Assembly (NCBI GenBank): GCA_023460875.1
Contig: JAEWOQ010000203.1
Span: 1 to 13,989, forward strand
Direction: 5' to 3'
Source: Pseudomonadota bacterium
GTDB lineage: Bacteria > Myxococcota_A > Polyangia > Polyangiales > Polyangiaceae
DNA length: 13,989 nt
The notes below the pieces were generated by a model that saw only the letters and a program-made list of their open reading frames with translations, was not told the DNA's origin and made no database searches. Within the stretch, counting starts at the first letter, position 1, and every line of letters begins with the position of its first letter. This document shows, one piece after another, positions 6,234-13,455 of the stretch. Position numbers and translations under genes: made by a program.

Positions 6234-8456
6234 TCAGCCCTCGGCGTAGCTGCGGGACACGTCCTCCGTCGGACGATCGAGCACCTCGCGCACGTGGCTG
6301 GCGAGCGCGGTGACGGTGAAGGGCTTGCGCAGCAGGTGTGTGCCGCGCTGGAGGAAGCCGCGCTCACCGAGCAGGTCGTCGGCGTGGCCGGACATGTACA
6401 GGCAGCGCACCTGGGGCTGTCGCTCCGAGAGCCGCCGATACAGCTCCGGTCCGCTCAGGCCAGGCATCACGACGTCGGTGAGCAACAGATCGATGGGGTT
6501 CTCCGCGGCCAGCTCGAGGGCGCCGCGGCCGTTGGAGGCCGCCAGGACGCGGTAGCCAAGCTCCGTGAGGGCGTCGCTGGTGAGGCTCCGCACCGCGCCG
6601 TCGTCCTCGACGACCAGGACGATCTCGCTGCCGAGCGCCGCGTAGGGGGCGGGCTCCGCGGAGCTGACGGGCTCCGCCGCCTCCCGATGAGCTGCGGGCA
6701 GCGTGATGCAGAAGGTGGAGCCGCCGCCCTGCTCGCTCTCGACGCTGACGCGGCCGCCATGCTGCTCCACGATGCCTCGCACGGTCGCGAGCCCCAGGCC
6801 CGTGCCCTTGCCGCGGGGCTTGGTGGTGAAGAACGGCTCGAAGAGCCGCCGCTGCACCTCGGAGGTCATCCCCGTGCCCGTATCGGTGACGAGGAGCGAC
6901 GCCGTGTCCGCCGTATCGCGCCGCGTCCGGAGGGTGAGCGTCCCACCCCGGGGCATCGCGTCCCGGGCGTTCGCCACGAGGTTCATCAACACGTGCTGCA
7001 TCTGAGCGGTGTCGACGCGGACGTTCGCCTCTTCGTCCTCGAGGGTGACGACCAGGCACACGTCCTCCGGGATCAACCGGCGCAGCAGGGGCTCGCTCTC
7101 GAGGACGCAGGACGCCAAGGGCACGACCCGAGCGTTGAGGATCTGCTTGCGGCTCAGGGCGAGCAGCTGGCGCGTGAGCTCCGTGGCCCGCGCCGCGGCG
7201 TCCAGCACGTGGCCGAGGTACGTGAAGGGCGCGCTCTCCTCCGGGAGGGTGCGGCGGCAGAGCTCGGCGTAGCTGATGATGGGCGTGAGGAGATTGTTGA
7301 GATCGTGCGCGACGCCCCCGGCGAGCTGGCCCATGGACTGCATCTTTTGGGAGTGCTGCAGCTCCTGGAGGGCGTTGTATTGGACGGTCAGGTCCCGGTA
7401 CACGACGACGGCGCCGACCAAGCGCCCATCGGGGTAGTGCAGCGGGGCGCCCGTCTGGTCGACGCGGCGCTCTTCGCCGCTGGCGGAGCGCAGGACGGGG
7501 AGGTTGCCGAAGGGGTCCGCCGGGTGGCTCAGGGCGAACTGGATCGGATCGCGCACGACGCGGTTCGTCTCCGGCGCGCGCATCGTCACGAACTCGGCGA
7601 GGGGCTGTGAGCGGGCCTCCGCCAGGGGCATGGCGAGGAGCCGCTCGGCGGCCGGGTTCATGTGCACCACCGCGCCCTCGTTGTCGGTGGTGATGACGGC
7701 GTCCTGGATGCTGTTGAGCGTGATGGCGATGCGCTCCTCCGCCTCGTGCAAGGTGCGCTTGGTCAAGGCGGCTTCGACCACCTCGTTGGAGAGCGCCGTG
7801 CTCATCATGAACACCACGGCGAACCAGCAGTATTCAGTGATGTAGATGTTGGCGATCAGGTGGTGGGTGACCAAGGAGTCGTGGAGCAGCCCTCCGAGCA
7901 CGATGCTGACGGCGAGCGGGAGCGGTAGGGAGCGCTTCCCGGCGTCCGCGCGCTCTTGCAGAGCGATCCAGAACACGGCGAGGGCGAGCAGCGGGACGGA
8001 GAGGGTCGCCAGCTTCAGCAGCGGTCCGGGCACCATCTCGTAGTAAACGATCGAGCCGAACGGCGTATCGATGTGTTTGACCGACGGCGTGTGGGAGAAC
8101 GTCCAGCCCCAGGGGTCGACGAGCCCGAAGACGGTCAGCGAGATCAGCAGACCGAGCACGACGCGTAGGAGACGAGGCAGCCGGACGTCGGCGGACGCCG
8201 CGACGAAGTGCGCGAACGCGAGCCCGACAGGGGTGATCGTCGCGTATTGGAGTCGTTGCCAGTACGCCCCCTGCTCCAAAGAGGTGCTGCCGTAGAGGCC
8301 CGCGGCGCACAGGTCGTAGAGCGCCATCGCGAAGCACGTGGCCGCGAAATACAGGTCGGCCCGGTCGCGCCTCCGTAGGTGGAGGCCGAGATGATAAGTC
8401 CCCACGTACAGGGTGATGCCCGCGACGACCAACACCGGAACCGCGATGGCATTCAT
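6234..8456 (-). CDS. Hybrid sensor histidine kinase: 7TM input, PAS, HisKA, HATPase, receiver
   Basis: A 740-residue inner-membrane two-component kinase with its own receiver domain. Residues 1-225 contain about seven hydrophobic segments (near 5-25, 35-56, 71-88, 96-113, 145-167, 178-196 and 206-222), like the 7TM N-terminal regions of some histidine kinases. A PAS domain spans about 241-355 (ITLNSIQDAVITTDNEGAVV). HisKA has the phospho-acceptor H384 in GGVAHDLNNLL. The ATPase has an N-box at 491-501, G1 DTGTGM (525-530), F-box FEPFFTT (539-545) and G2 GKGTGLGL (549-556). The C-terminal receiver (about 611-730) has acidic residues E617, D618 and D619, phospho-acceptor D661 in LLLTDVVMPG, S689 and K711. 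All catalytic residues are present. No separate response regulator or output domain is nearby, so phosphate probably passes to a partner encoded elsewhere, or the receiver is autoregulatory. The signal is unknown. The start is ATG at 8456; no good Shine-Dalgarno precedes it. Confidence 0.95.
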   Translation of the reverse strand: MNAIAVPVLVVAGITLYVGTYHLGLHLRRRDRADLYFAATCFAMALYDLCAAGLYGSTSLEQGAYWQRLQYATITPVGLAFAHFVAASADVRLPRLLRVVLGLLISLTVFGLVDPWGWTFSHTPSVKHIDTPFGSIVYYEMVPGPLLKLATLSVPLLALAVFWIALQERADAGKRSLPLPLAVSIVLGGLLHDSLVTHHLIANIYITEYCWFAVVFMMSTALSNEVVEAALTKRTLHEAEERIAITLNSIQDAVITTDNEGAVVHMNPAAERLLAMPLAEARSQPLAEFVTMRAPETNRVVRDPIQFALSHPADPFGNLPVLRSASGEERRVDQTGAPLHYPDGRLVGAVVVYRDLTVQYNALQELQHSQKMQSMGQLAGGVAHDLNNLLTPIISYAELCRRTLPEESAPFTYLGHVLDAAARATELTRQLLALSRKQILNARVVPLASCVLESEPLLRRLIPEDVCLVVTLEDEEANVRVDTAQMQHVLMNLVANARDAMPRGGTLTLRTRRDTADTASLLVTDTGTGMTSEVQRRLFEPFFTTKPRGKGTGLGLATVRGIVEQHGGRVSVESEQGGGSTFCITLPAAHREAAEPVSSAEPAPYAALGSEIVLVVEDDGAVRSLTSDALTELGYRVLAASNGRGALELAAENPIDLLLTDVVMPGLSGPELYRRLSERQPQVRCLYMSGHADDLLGERGFLQRGTHLLRKPFTVTALASHVREVLDRPTEDVSRSYAEG

Positions 8457-8468
8457 CCGGAAGGGAGC

Positions 8469-8477
8469 ACCTTAGCA
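8469..8477 (-). promoter_or_regulatory. Possible extended -10 element (TGCTAAGGT) for the histidine kinase gene
   Basis: On the minus strand TGCTAAGGT ends 12 nt before the kinase ATG. If it works as an extended -10, transcription would begin only about 5-7 nt before the start codon, making the message nearly leaderless. That would fit the lack of a well-placed Shine-Dalgarno. No -35 match is seen. It resembles TGCTAGCGT upstream of the ABC-F gene. Confidence 0.35.
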
Positions 8478-8559
8478 TGAGGGGGCCTCATCGGGGCCCC
8501 TCGGGGAGCGGGACATCCGTGCCGATTCGAGATCCGCGCTGCGCGTCACGTCGCGCCGT

Positions 8560-8586
8560 TACGTAAGTTCCTTGGGTACGTAAGTT
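8560..8586. promoter_or_regulatory. Direct repeat TACGTAAGTT x2, candidate regulator-binding site
   Basis: Two perfect 10-bp copies at 8560-8569 and 8577-8586 start 17 bp apart. The first sits within the palindrome TTACGTAA (8559-8566). The stretch is notably AT-rich for this window and lies in the 231-nt divergent spacer between the kinase and fbp genes, about 100-130 nt before the fbp start. The factor that would bind is unknown. Confidence 0.45.
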
Positions 8587-8687
8587 TCGGGAGTGGTTCG
8601 GCGGCTCGATGGCCTTAGGTGACTGAGGCGACCTCCGTCCCGGGCACGCAGAGGTCACCGTCGACGTGCAGCGGAGGGGGGGTATCG

Positions 8688-9818
8688 ATGAGGGACTGGC
8701 AGCAGGGTTCAGGAGAAGACGGTCGCGCCTACCTGAGCGGGCACCTTCGGAGCTCCATGCTCAGCGTGCCCCACCGCTTGAGCGGGCTCGCGCAGCTGAT
8801 CGAGCACATCGCCCAGGGCTGCGCGGAGCTCGGGGAGCACGTGGCGCGCTGCGCGGAGCGGGGCACCCATGCTTCGGCGGGCCACGCCAACTCCAGCGGC
8901 GATCTCGTCTGCGAGCTCGACCGCCTGGCCGACGAGCTCCTGATCGAGCACCTCGCCGCGAGCGGATCCTGCGCGGGCGTCGTGAGTGAAGAGCGAGCGC
9001 TCCCCGAGGTCTTGCCCACGGCGGCGGCTCCGTACCTGGTGGCCATGGATCCGCTGGACGGGTCGAGCAACCTCGGCTGCTCCATCCCCGTGGGCACGAT
9101 CTTCTCGGTACGGGCGCGGGGCGGCGGGGATCCGGCGGACCCCGAGAGCTATCTCACGCCGGGCACCGCGCAGATCGCGGCGGGGTATGTCATTTATGGT
9201 GCGCCGCTGGAGCTCGTCGTCACGACGGGCAGCGGCGTGCAGGTGTTCTTCCTCGACGGGCAGCGGCGCTGGCAGCTGCGCCGAGATGGCGTCGTCGTGC
9301 CGCCGCAGGGGGCGATCTATTCGGTCAACGAGGCCAACGTGACGCGTTGGGCCCCGGAGCTCCGGCAGTGGCTCGCGTCCTGTAAGGAGAGCGGTTACAC
9401 CCAGCGGTACGTGGGCTCGATGGTGGCGGACGTCCACCGGACCTTGCTCAAGGGAGGCGTCTTCCTCTACCCCGCCGATCGGAGCGCGCCGGAAGGGAAG
9501 CTGCGGCTCCTCTATGAGGCGGCGCCCATGGCGTTGCTCTTCGAGGCGGCGGGTGGGTACGGCAGCGACGGGTCCCGGAGGCTCCTCGAGCTGGAGGGCA
9601 GCTCCATCCATCAGCGCACCCCGGTCGTCCTGGGGGGGCGAGTGGAGGTCAAGGCGCTGGAGCGCGCGCTGCGCTCCAGCGGCTCCTGGCAGGTCGTCGC
9701 GGCCGCGCGCGGCGGGAGAGGGCGCCTGCCGTGCAATTTCGAGGTCGAGGGGCGACGCGTCGACGGACACTTGGAGCTGTCGCCTGGGGGTAGGCAGCAC
9801 CGGTTCTCTTCGTCCTGA
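8688..9818 (+). CDS. fbp: Class I fructose-1,6-bisphosphatase with extra C-terminal tail
   Basis: Hydrolyses fructose 1,6-bisphosphate to fructose 6-phosphate in gluconeogenesis; cytoplasmic and metal dependent. The ATG at 8688 was chosen over an in-frame GTG at 8619 because GGAGG followed by a G-run (8673-8682) sits just upstream. The 376 residues carry the family motifs. Metal ligands are in VVSEE (98-102), DPLDGSSN (121-128) and E278 of YEAAPM. The substrate-site region has YVGSMVADVHRTLLKGGVFLYP (split at V245), and GKLRLLYEAAPMALLFEAAGG (split at Y276) follows; both are typical. Class I enzymes usually have about 330-340 residues and end soon after VKALERAL (321-328). Here about 48 further residues follow, ending near GRLPCNFEVEGRRVDG and LELSPGG. 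I do not recognise this tail with confidence. The gene is followed by the TPR/PEGA gene on the same strand after 96 nt. Confidence 0.95.
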   Translation: MRDWQQGSGEDGRAYLSGHLRSSMLSVPHRLSGLAQLIEHIAQGCAELGEHVARCAERGTHASAGHANSSGDLVCELDRLADELLIEHLAASGSCAGVVSEERALPEVLPTAAAPYLVAMDPLDGSSNLGCSIPVGTIFSVRARGGGDPADPESYLTPGTAQIAAGYVIYGAPLELVVTTGSGVQVFFLDGQRRWQLRRDGVVVPPQGAIYSVNEANVTRWAPELRQWLASCKESGYTQRYVGSMVADVHRTLLKGGVFLYPADRSAPEGKLRLLYEAAPMALLFEAAGGYGSDGSRRLLELEGSSIHQRTPVVLGGRVEVKALERALRSSGSWQVVAAARGGRGRLPCNFEVEGRRVDGHLELSPGGRQHRFSSS

Positions 9819-9826
9819 CGCAGGGC

Positions 9827-9847
9827 GCAAGGGGCCCGTGCCCTTGC
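9827..9847 (+). terminator. Weak stem-loop after fbp
   Basis: GCAAGGG and CCCTTGC pair perfectly over 7 bp with a 7-nt loop (GCCCGTG), starting 9 nt after the fbp stop. Only two T's follow, so it is at best a weak terminator. It could partly separate fbp from the TPR/PEGA gene. Confidence 0.3.
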
Positions 9848-9914
9848 TTGGGTGGGGCGTCCTCGGCGAGACTGCGGGCGACCTCCCCCCACGGGAGCTT
9901 TTGGAACTCAACTC

Positions 9915-11003
9915 ATGAAGATGCGCTCCCCCTCGCGTCGTGCCTGGCGCTGGCGTCCGGTCCGCTCCCCGTTCGTGCCCCTGACCGCGGCGGCGCTGCT
10001 CCTAGCGAGCTCCCTGATCTCCTCGCTGGCGCTCGCGGAGGAGCTGGTCCCTGCCTCGGCCGAGGTCCCCATCACCGACAAAGCGCGGGCGCATTTCCGG
10101 GCGGGCGTGAACATGCTCCAGGATCCGGACGGGGCTCGCTACGCAGAGGCGTACCGGGAGTTCAAGGCGGCGTATACGGACTCACCTTCCTGGAAGATCC
10201 TCGGCAACCTCGGCATCACGGCGATGAAGCTCGAGCGGGACGGCGAGGCCATCGAGGCGTTCCGCACCTATTTGGAGGAGGGGGGCGACGAGCTGGAAGC
10301 GAGCGAGCGTCAGCAGGTGCAGCGAGATCTGGAGACCCTCGAGTCCGGCGTGGTGTGGGTGACCCTCCGCGCGACGCCCGACGGCGTGCGCTTCACCGAC
10401 ACCCGCACGCCGCTCGCCGGGCGCCCTGTCGTCAACCGTTACACGATCGACGGCGAGTCCGTCCGCGTGGGGCTCCACCCGGGTTCCCATCGTCTGGTAG
10501 CCGAGCTCGACGGCTACGAAGGGGCGGTGTGGACCCTCGAGGCGGAGGCGGGCAGCAGCGCGGAGCACACGTTCAGCCTCCAGCCCAAGAAGGCAGCTGA
10601 GCCGGCTCCCACGTTCACCCCCAGCGCCGAGATGAGCGACGGAGGCGTGCACCGACCGGTGCCCTCGTCCGTGTACATCAGCCTGGCCGCCGCGGGAGCT
10701 CTGGCGACGAGCGGCGCGGTGATGGGGGTGCTCGCGCTCGGCAAGCAGCGGGCCTACGACGACGCCAACGCCCGGGTGACGGACGTGGAGTCGGAGGCGC
10801 GCGCCCGGGAGCTGCGCAACCAAGGGCAGACGATGAACCTGGTGACGGACATCCTCTTCGGGAGCGCGCTGGGGGCCGGCGGCGCCGCGGCCTTCTTCTA
10901 TTTCACTCGTCCCGAGGTGAAGCCCGCGACGAGCACCGCCTGGACGGTGAGCCCCTCTGCGCTCCCCGGGGGCGGTGGGGTGTGGATGCAGGGCACCTTC
11001 TGA
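9915..11003 (+). CDS. Exported TPR/PEGA-like protein with C-terminal membrane segments
   Basis: A 362-residue protein from ATG at 9915, with GGAA at 9903-9906 as a plausible ribosome binding site. It begins with a long Arg-rich n-region (1-20), a hydrophobic core about 21-38 and a likely signal peptidase site after SLALA (A41). Residues 50-115 look like one or two TPR-type helical repeats (ARAHFRAGVNML, SWKILGNLGITAMKL). Residues about 125-205 resemble a PEGA-like beta domain (VWVTLRATPDGVRF, VGLHPGSHRLVAELDGY). A Pro/Ser linker leads to two hydrophobic segments (about 252-275 and 310-335), separated by a charged helical stretch, and the protein ends in a Gly/Pro-rich tail. The layout recalls uncharacterised envelope proteins common in myxobacteria; the function is unknown. 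Downstream it is convergent with the phosphoesterase gene. Confidence 0.75.
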   Translation: MKMRSPSRRAWRWRPVRSPFVPLTAAALLLASSLISSLALAEELVPASAEVPITDKARAHFRAGVNMLQDPDGARYAEAYREFKAAYTDSPSWKILGNLGITAMKLERDGEAIEAFRTYLEEGGDELEASERQQVQRDLETLESGVVWVTLRATPDGVRFTDTRTPLAGRPVVNRYTIDGESVRVGLHPGSHRLVAELDGYEGAVWTLEAEAGSSAEHTFSLQPKKAAEPAPTFTPSAEMSDGGVHRPVPSSVYISLAAAGALATSGAVMGVLALGKQRAYDDANARVTDVESEARARELRNQGQTMNLVTDILFGSALGAGGAAAFFYFTRPEVKPATSTAWTVSPSALPGGGGVWMQGTF

Positions 11004-11019
11004 GTCCCGCGCTGGCCGG

Positions 11020-11071
11020 GCCGATTCGACGAGCCGATTCGACGAGCTGATCCTACCAGCAGGCCCTACCA
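11020..11071. repeat. 13-bp tandem repeat at convergent junction, four units
   Basis: Two identical units GCCGATTCGACGA (11020-11032 and 11033-11045) are followed in exact 13-bp register by GCTGATCCTACCA (11046-11058) and GCAGGCCCTACCA (11059-11071). Unit 3 matches unit 1 at 9 of 13 positions, and unit 4 matches unit 3 at 10 of 13. The array fills the space between two convergent genes and covers the phosphoesterase stop codon (11066-11068). No strong hairpin or T-tract is seen. Confidence 0.75.
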
Positions 11072-11875
11072 GGAGAACCGATAGCGGCAGGGCTCCTCGC
11101 CCCGGATCTCGCAGCGCAGGCTGCTCGAGGTGAGCTCGACGAGGGCGTGGGCCCGCGCCGGGCGACCGGGGGCGTCCTCGTCGAGGTTCTCGATCAGGCT
11201 CTGGAGGGTCACGTAAGGGATGCCTCCGATCACGCTCAGGTGGTTCCAATGGGCGTGCCCCGAGAACACGGCGCGCACCTTCCCGCTCGCCTCGAGGACA
11301 CGACGCACCTGGCGTCGCTCGGCCACGCGGCAGAGGTGCGGCTGCCGTTCGAACCAGCGGTTCCCGCGGCAATCCATCTCGCAGAGCGGATGGTGCACCA
11401 GCACGAGCGTGTCGAGGCGGGTCTTCGCCAGATCCTCTTCGAGCCACGCGATCTGGTCCGGCGGGAGGTGCACGCTGCGTCCAGGCACGTAGCGCGTGCA
11501 CAGCACGATGAAGTGCCAGCCTCCTCGATCGAAGCTGCGCCACAAGTCGCCATCCAGGCCCATCAGCGCGGCGAGCTCTCGGTCGGCGAGGTGCATCTGG
11601 TCGTGGTTGCCCGCCACGTGGACGCGCTCCGCCGTCGCGGCGCCGAGGAGCTCCGTGAAGCGAGCGTAGCGCTCCCGATCGAGCGCGGGGGACTCGTCCT
11701 CGACGACGTCTCCGAGGTTCACCACCAGGTCGGGGCGATCGACGTCGTTCATCCGTTCGACGAACTCCCGGAGCAGCGGCTCGGCGTGGGCAGAGAGCTT
11801 GCGGAGCCGCCCCTCGTGGCGCGCCTCGGGGCCGAGATGGACGTCCGTCACGATCCCGAGGCGGAGGGCGCTCAT
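11066..11875 (-). CDS. Calcineurin-like metallophosphoesterase
   Basis: A 269-residue cytoplasmic-looking phosphoesterase with a dinuclear metal site. The five family blocks are intact: DVH (D11, H13), NLGD (D56) in NLGDVVED, GNHD (89-92), HH (161-162) in LVLVHHP, and GHAHWNH (206-212). The layout is near that of CpdA/Icc-type cyclic nucleotide or ADP-ribose/CDP-alcohol phosphoesterases, but the substrate cannot be fixed from sequence. The ATG at 11875 overlaps the upstream aminopeptidase stop as ATGA, so the two are probably translationally coupled. The purine-rich lysine codons just before it (AAGAAGGCGAAGAG) double as its ribosome-binding region. The stop is TAG at 11066, inside a 13-bp repeat array shared with the convergent TPR/PEGA gene. 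Confidence 0.9.
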   Translation of the reverse strand: MSALRLGIVTDVHLGPEARHEGRLRKLSAHAEPLLREFVERMNDVDRPDLVVNLGDVVEDESPALDRERYARFTELLGAATAERVHVAGNHDQMHLADRELAALMGLDGDLWRSFDRGGWHFIVLCTRYVPGRSVHLPPDQIAWLEEDLAKTRLDTLVLVHHPLCEMDCRGNRWFERQPHLCRVAERRQVRRVLEASGKVRAVFSGHAHWNHLSVIGGIPYVTLQSLIENLDEDAPGRPARAHALVELTSSSLRCEIRGEEPCRYRFSW

Positions 11876-13419
11876 CTCTTCGCCTTCTTCTTCTTCTTTT
11901 TCTCGGAGCCTTTCTTCTCCGCCTTCTTGGAGCGCTTCTTGCGCGCGGAGGGCCGGGGCAGCTCGGGCGCGGGTTCCTCCGAGGTGAGCTCCTCCGCGCT
12001 GCCGCCGTAGCGCTCCTCGAGCATGCGCGCGAGGGCGAGGAGGCCGAGGGCTTCGCCGCCATAGGGGCGGCCAGGACGGGCGCTCAGGTTGAAGCCCATC
12101 GTGTCGATGTGCACCCAATCCCGATCCTGCGCGACGAACTCGCCGAGGAAGAGCGCGGCGGTGATCGCGCCCCCGAAGGGGCCATCGGAGATGTTGTTGA
12201 GGTCCGCCACGCGGCTGTCGAGCAGGCGTCGATAGGGAGCGTGGAGCGGCAGGCGCCACAGCGGATCGTGAGCGTCGTCGCCGGAGAGCACCAGCGCGCG
12301 CGCGGTCTCGTCCCGTCGGGCGAAGAGCGCGGGCAGGCTCGTGCCGAGGGCGACCCGAGCGGCGCCGGTGAGGGTGGCGGCGTCGATGAGCAGATCGGGC
12401 TCGTCGCGCTCCGCCTCGGCCAGGGCGTCGCAGAGGATGAGGCGTCCCTCGGCGTCCGTGTTGCCCACCTCCACGGTGATGCCCTTGCGGGTCTGGAGCA
12501 CGTCGAGGGGGCGCATGGCGTTGCCGGAGACGGCGTTCTCCACCGCGGGCACCAGCACCCGCAGGCGCACGGGCAGGTTCCGGCTCATGATCACGTGGGC
12601 CAGGCCCAGGACGAGGGCCGCGCCGCCCATGTCCTTCTTCATGAGCTGCATGTTGCCCGACGGCTTGATGTCGAGGCCGCCCGTGTCGAAGCACACGCCC
12701 TTGCCGACGAGGGTCAGCTTGGGGTGCTTGGGCTTGCCCCAGACGAAGTCGAACAGCAGCGGCTCACGGCTGCTGGCGCGCCCCACCGCGTGGATGGCGG
12801 GGTAGTCCTCTCGGAGGAGCGCGTCGCCGCCGACGCACGAGAAGCGGGCGCCGTGGCGCTTGGCCAGCGTGCGGCCCGCCTCCGCGAGATCGGCGGGGCC
12901 CATGTCCTCGGCGGGCGTGTTGATCAGATCACGGCAGAGGCAGATGGCCTCCGCCAGGGCGAGCACCTCCTCTGGGCGCACCGAGTCGGGCCACACCAGC
13001 TCGGGAGTGGTCTTCTTCTTGGACTTGTAGCGCTCGAAGCGATAGCTCCCCAGCGCCCACCCGAGGCAGAGCGCCGCGGCCCGCTCGGCGTCGAGCCCGT
13101 CCGGGGCCGCGTAGGTACCGGGGGGCAGCTTGCCGGGGAGCGCGGCGTAGTCCCAAGGGGAGGGGCGCCGCTGATCGAGGACGATCACCTGACCGAGCGC
13201 GCCGTCGGAGCCTGGCAGGAGCGCGTGGGCTCCGACCTTGGGCTCGGTGCCGTCGTCACCGGGGCTCAGCAGGGCGCGGGTGGTCTCGAGCCACGCACGG
13301 ACCGAGGAGGGCTGCCGTGCCAGCCAGGCGCCATAGTCGGCCTGGTACACGGGGACGAGGGACAGGGCGCCCTTCGCACGCTTGGAGAAGCAGGACTCGA
13401 CCTTGAAAGACTCGCTCAC
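11872..13419 (-). CDS. pepA: Leucyl aminopeptidase (M17, PepA type) with lysine-rich C-terminal tail
   Basis: An M17 two-metal aminopeptidase that removes N-terminal amino acids from peptides in the cytoplasm; some family members also bind DNA. It starts at GTG 13419, seven nt after GGAGG in CCGGAGGCAAA. The frame runs further upstream, but those codons overlap the divergent amidohydrolase gene and are not LAP-like. Of 515 residues, 1-150 form a divergent N-terminal domain. The catalytic domain has VGKGVCFDTGGLDIKPSG (K240, D245, K252), KKDMGGAA (D263) and the signature NTDAEGRL (D322, E324, R326), so all metal ligands and catalytic residues are present. The end is unusual: residues 491-515 hold 13 Lys and 3 Arg, including six Lys in a row, which is not usual for LAPs. 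The last sense codon is AGA, rare in such GC-rich DNA. The stop overlaps the phosphoesterase start. Confidence 0.95.
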   Translation of the reverse strand: MSESFKVESCFSKRAKGALSLVPVYQADYGAWLARQPSSVRAWLETTRALLSPGDDGTEPKVGAHALLPGSDGALGQVIVLDQRRPSPWDYAALPGKLPPGTYAAPDGLDAERAAALCLGWALGSYRFERYKSKKKTTPELVWPDSVRPEEVLALAEAICLCRDLINTPAEDMGPADLAEAGRTLAKRHGARFSCVGGDALLREDYPAIHAVGRASSREPLLFDFVWGKPKHPKLTLVGKGVCFDTGGLDIKPSGNMQLMKKDMGGAALVLGLAHVIMSRNLPVRLRVLVPAVENAVSGNAMRPLDVLQTRKGITVEVGNTDAEGRLILCDALAEAERDEPDLLIDAATLTGAARVALGTSLPALFARRDETARALVLSGDDAHDPLWRLPLHAPYRRLLDSRVADLNNISDGPFGGAITAALFLGEFVAQDRDWVHIDTMGFNLSARPGRPYGGEALGLLALARMLEERYGGSAEELTSEEPAPELPRPSARKKRSKKAEKKGSEKKKKKKAKR

Positions 13420-13455
13420 TTTGCCTCCGGATGCTCGGGAGAGTACCTCAGGGCG

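Noticed and set aside
9781..9918. Frameshift of fbp into the open frame that continues to 9918
   Set aside because: The alternative reading gives no continuation of a recognisable domain, so a frameshift is not supported.
10182..12062. A 626-codon minus-strand frame spanning the TPR/PEGA and phosphoesterase genes
   Set aside because: It runs antisense to one supported gene and out of frame with another, and is very Arg/Pro-rich.
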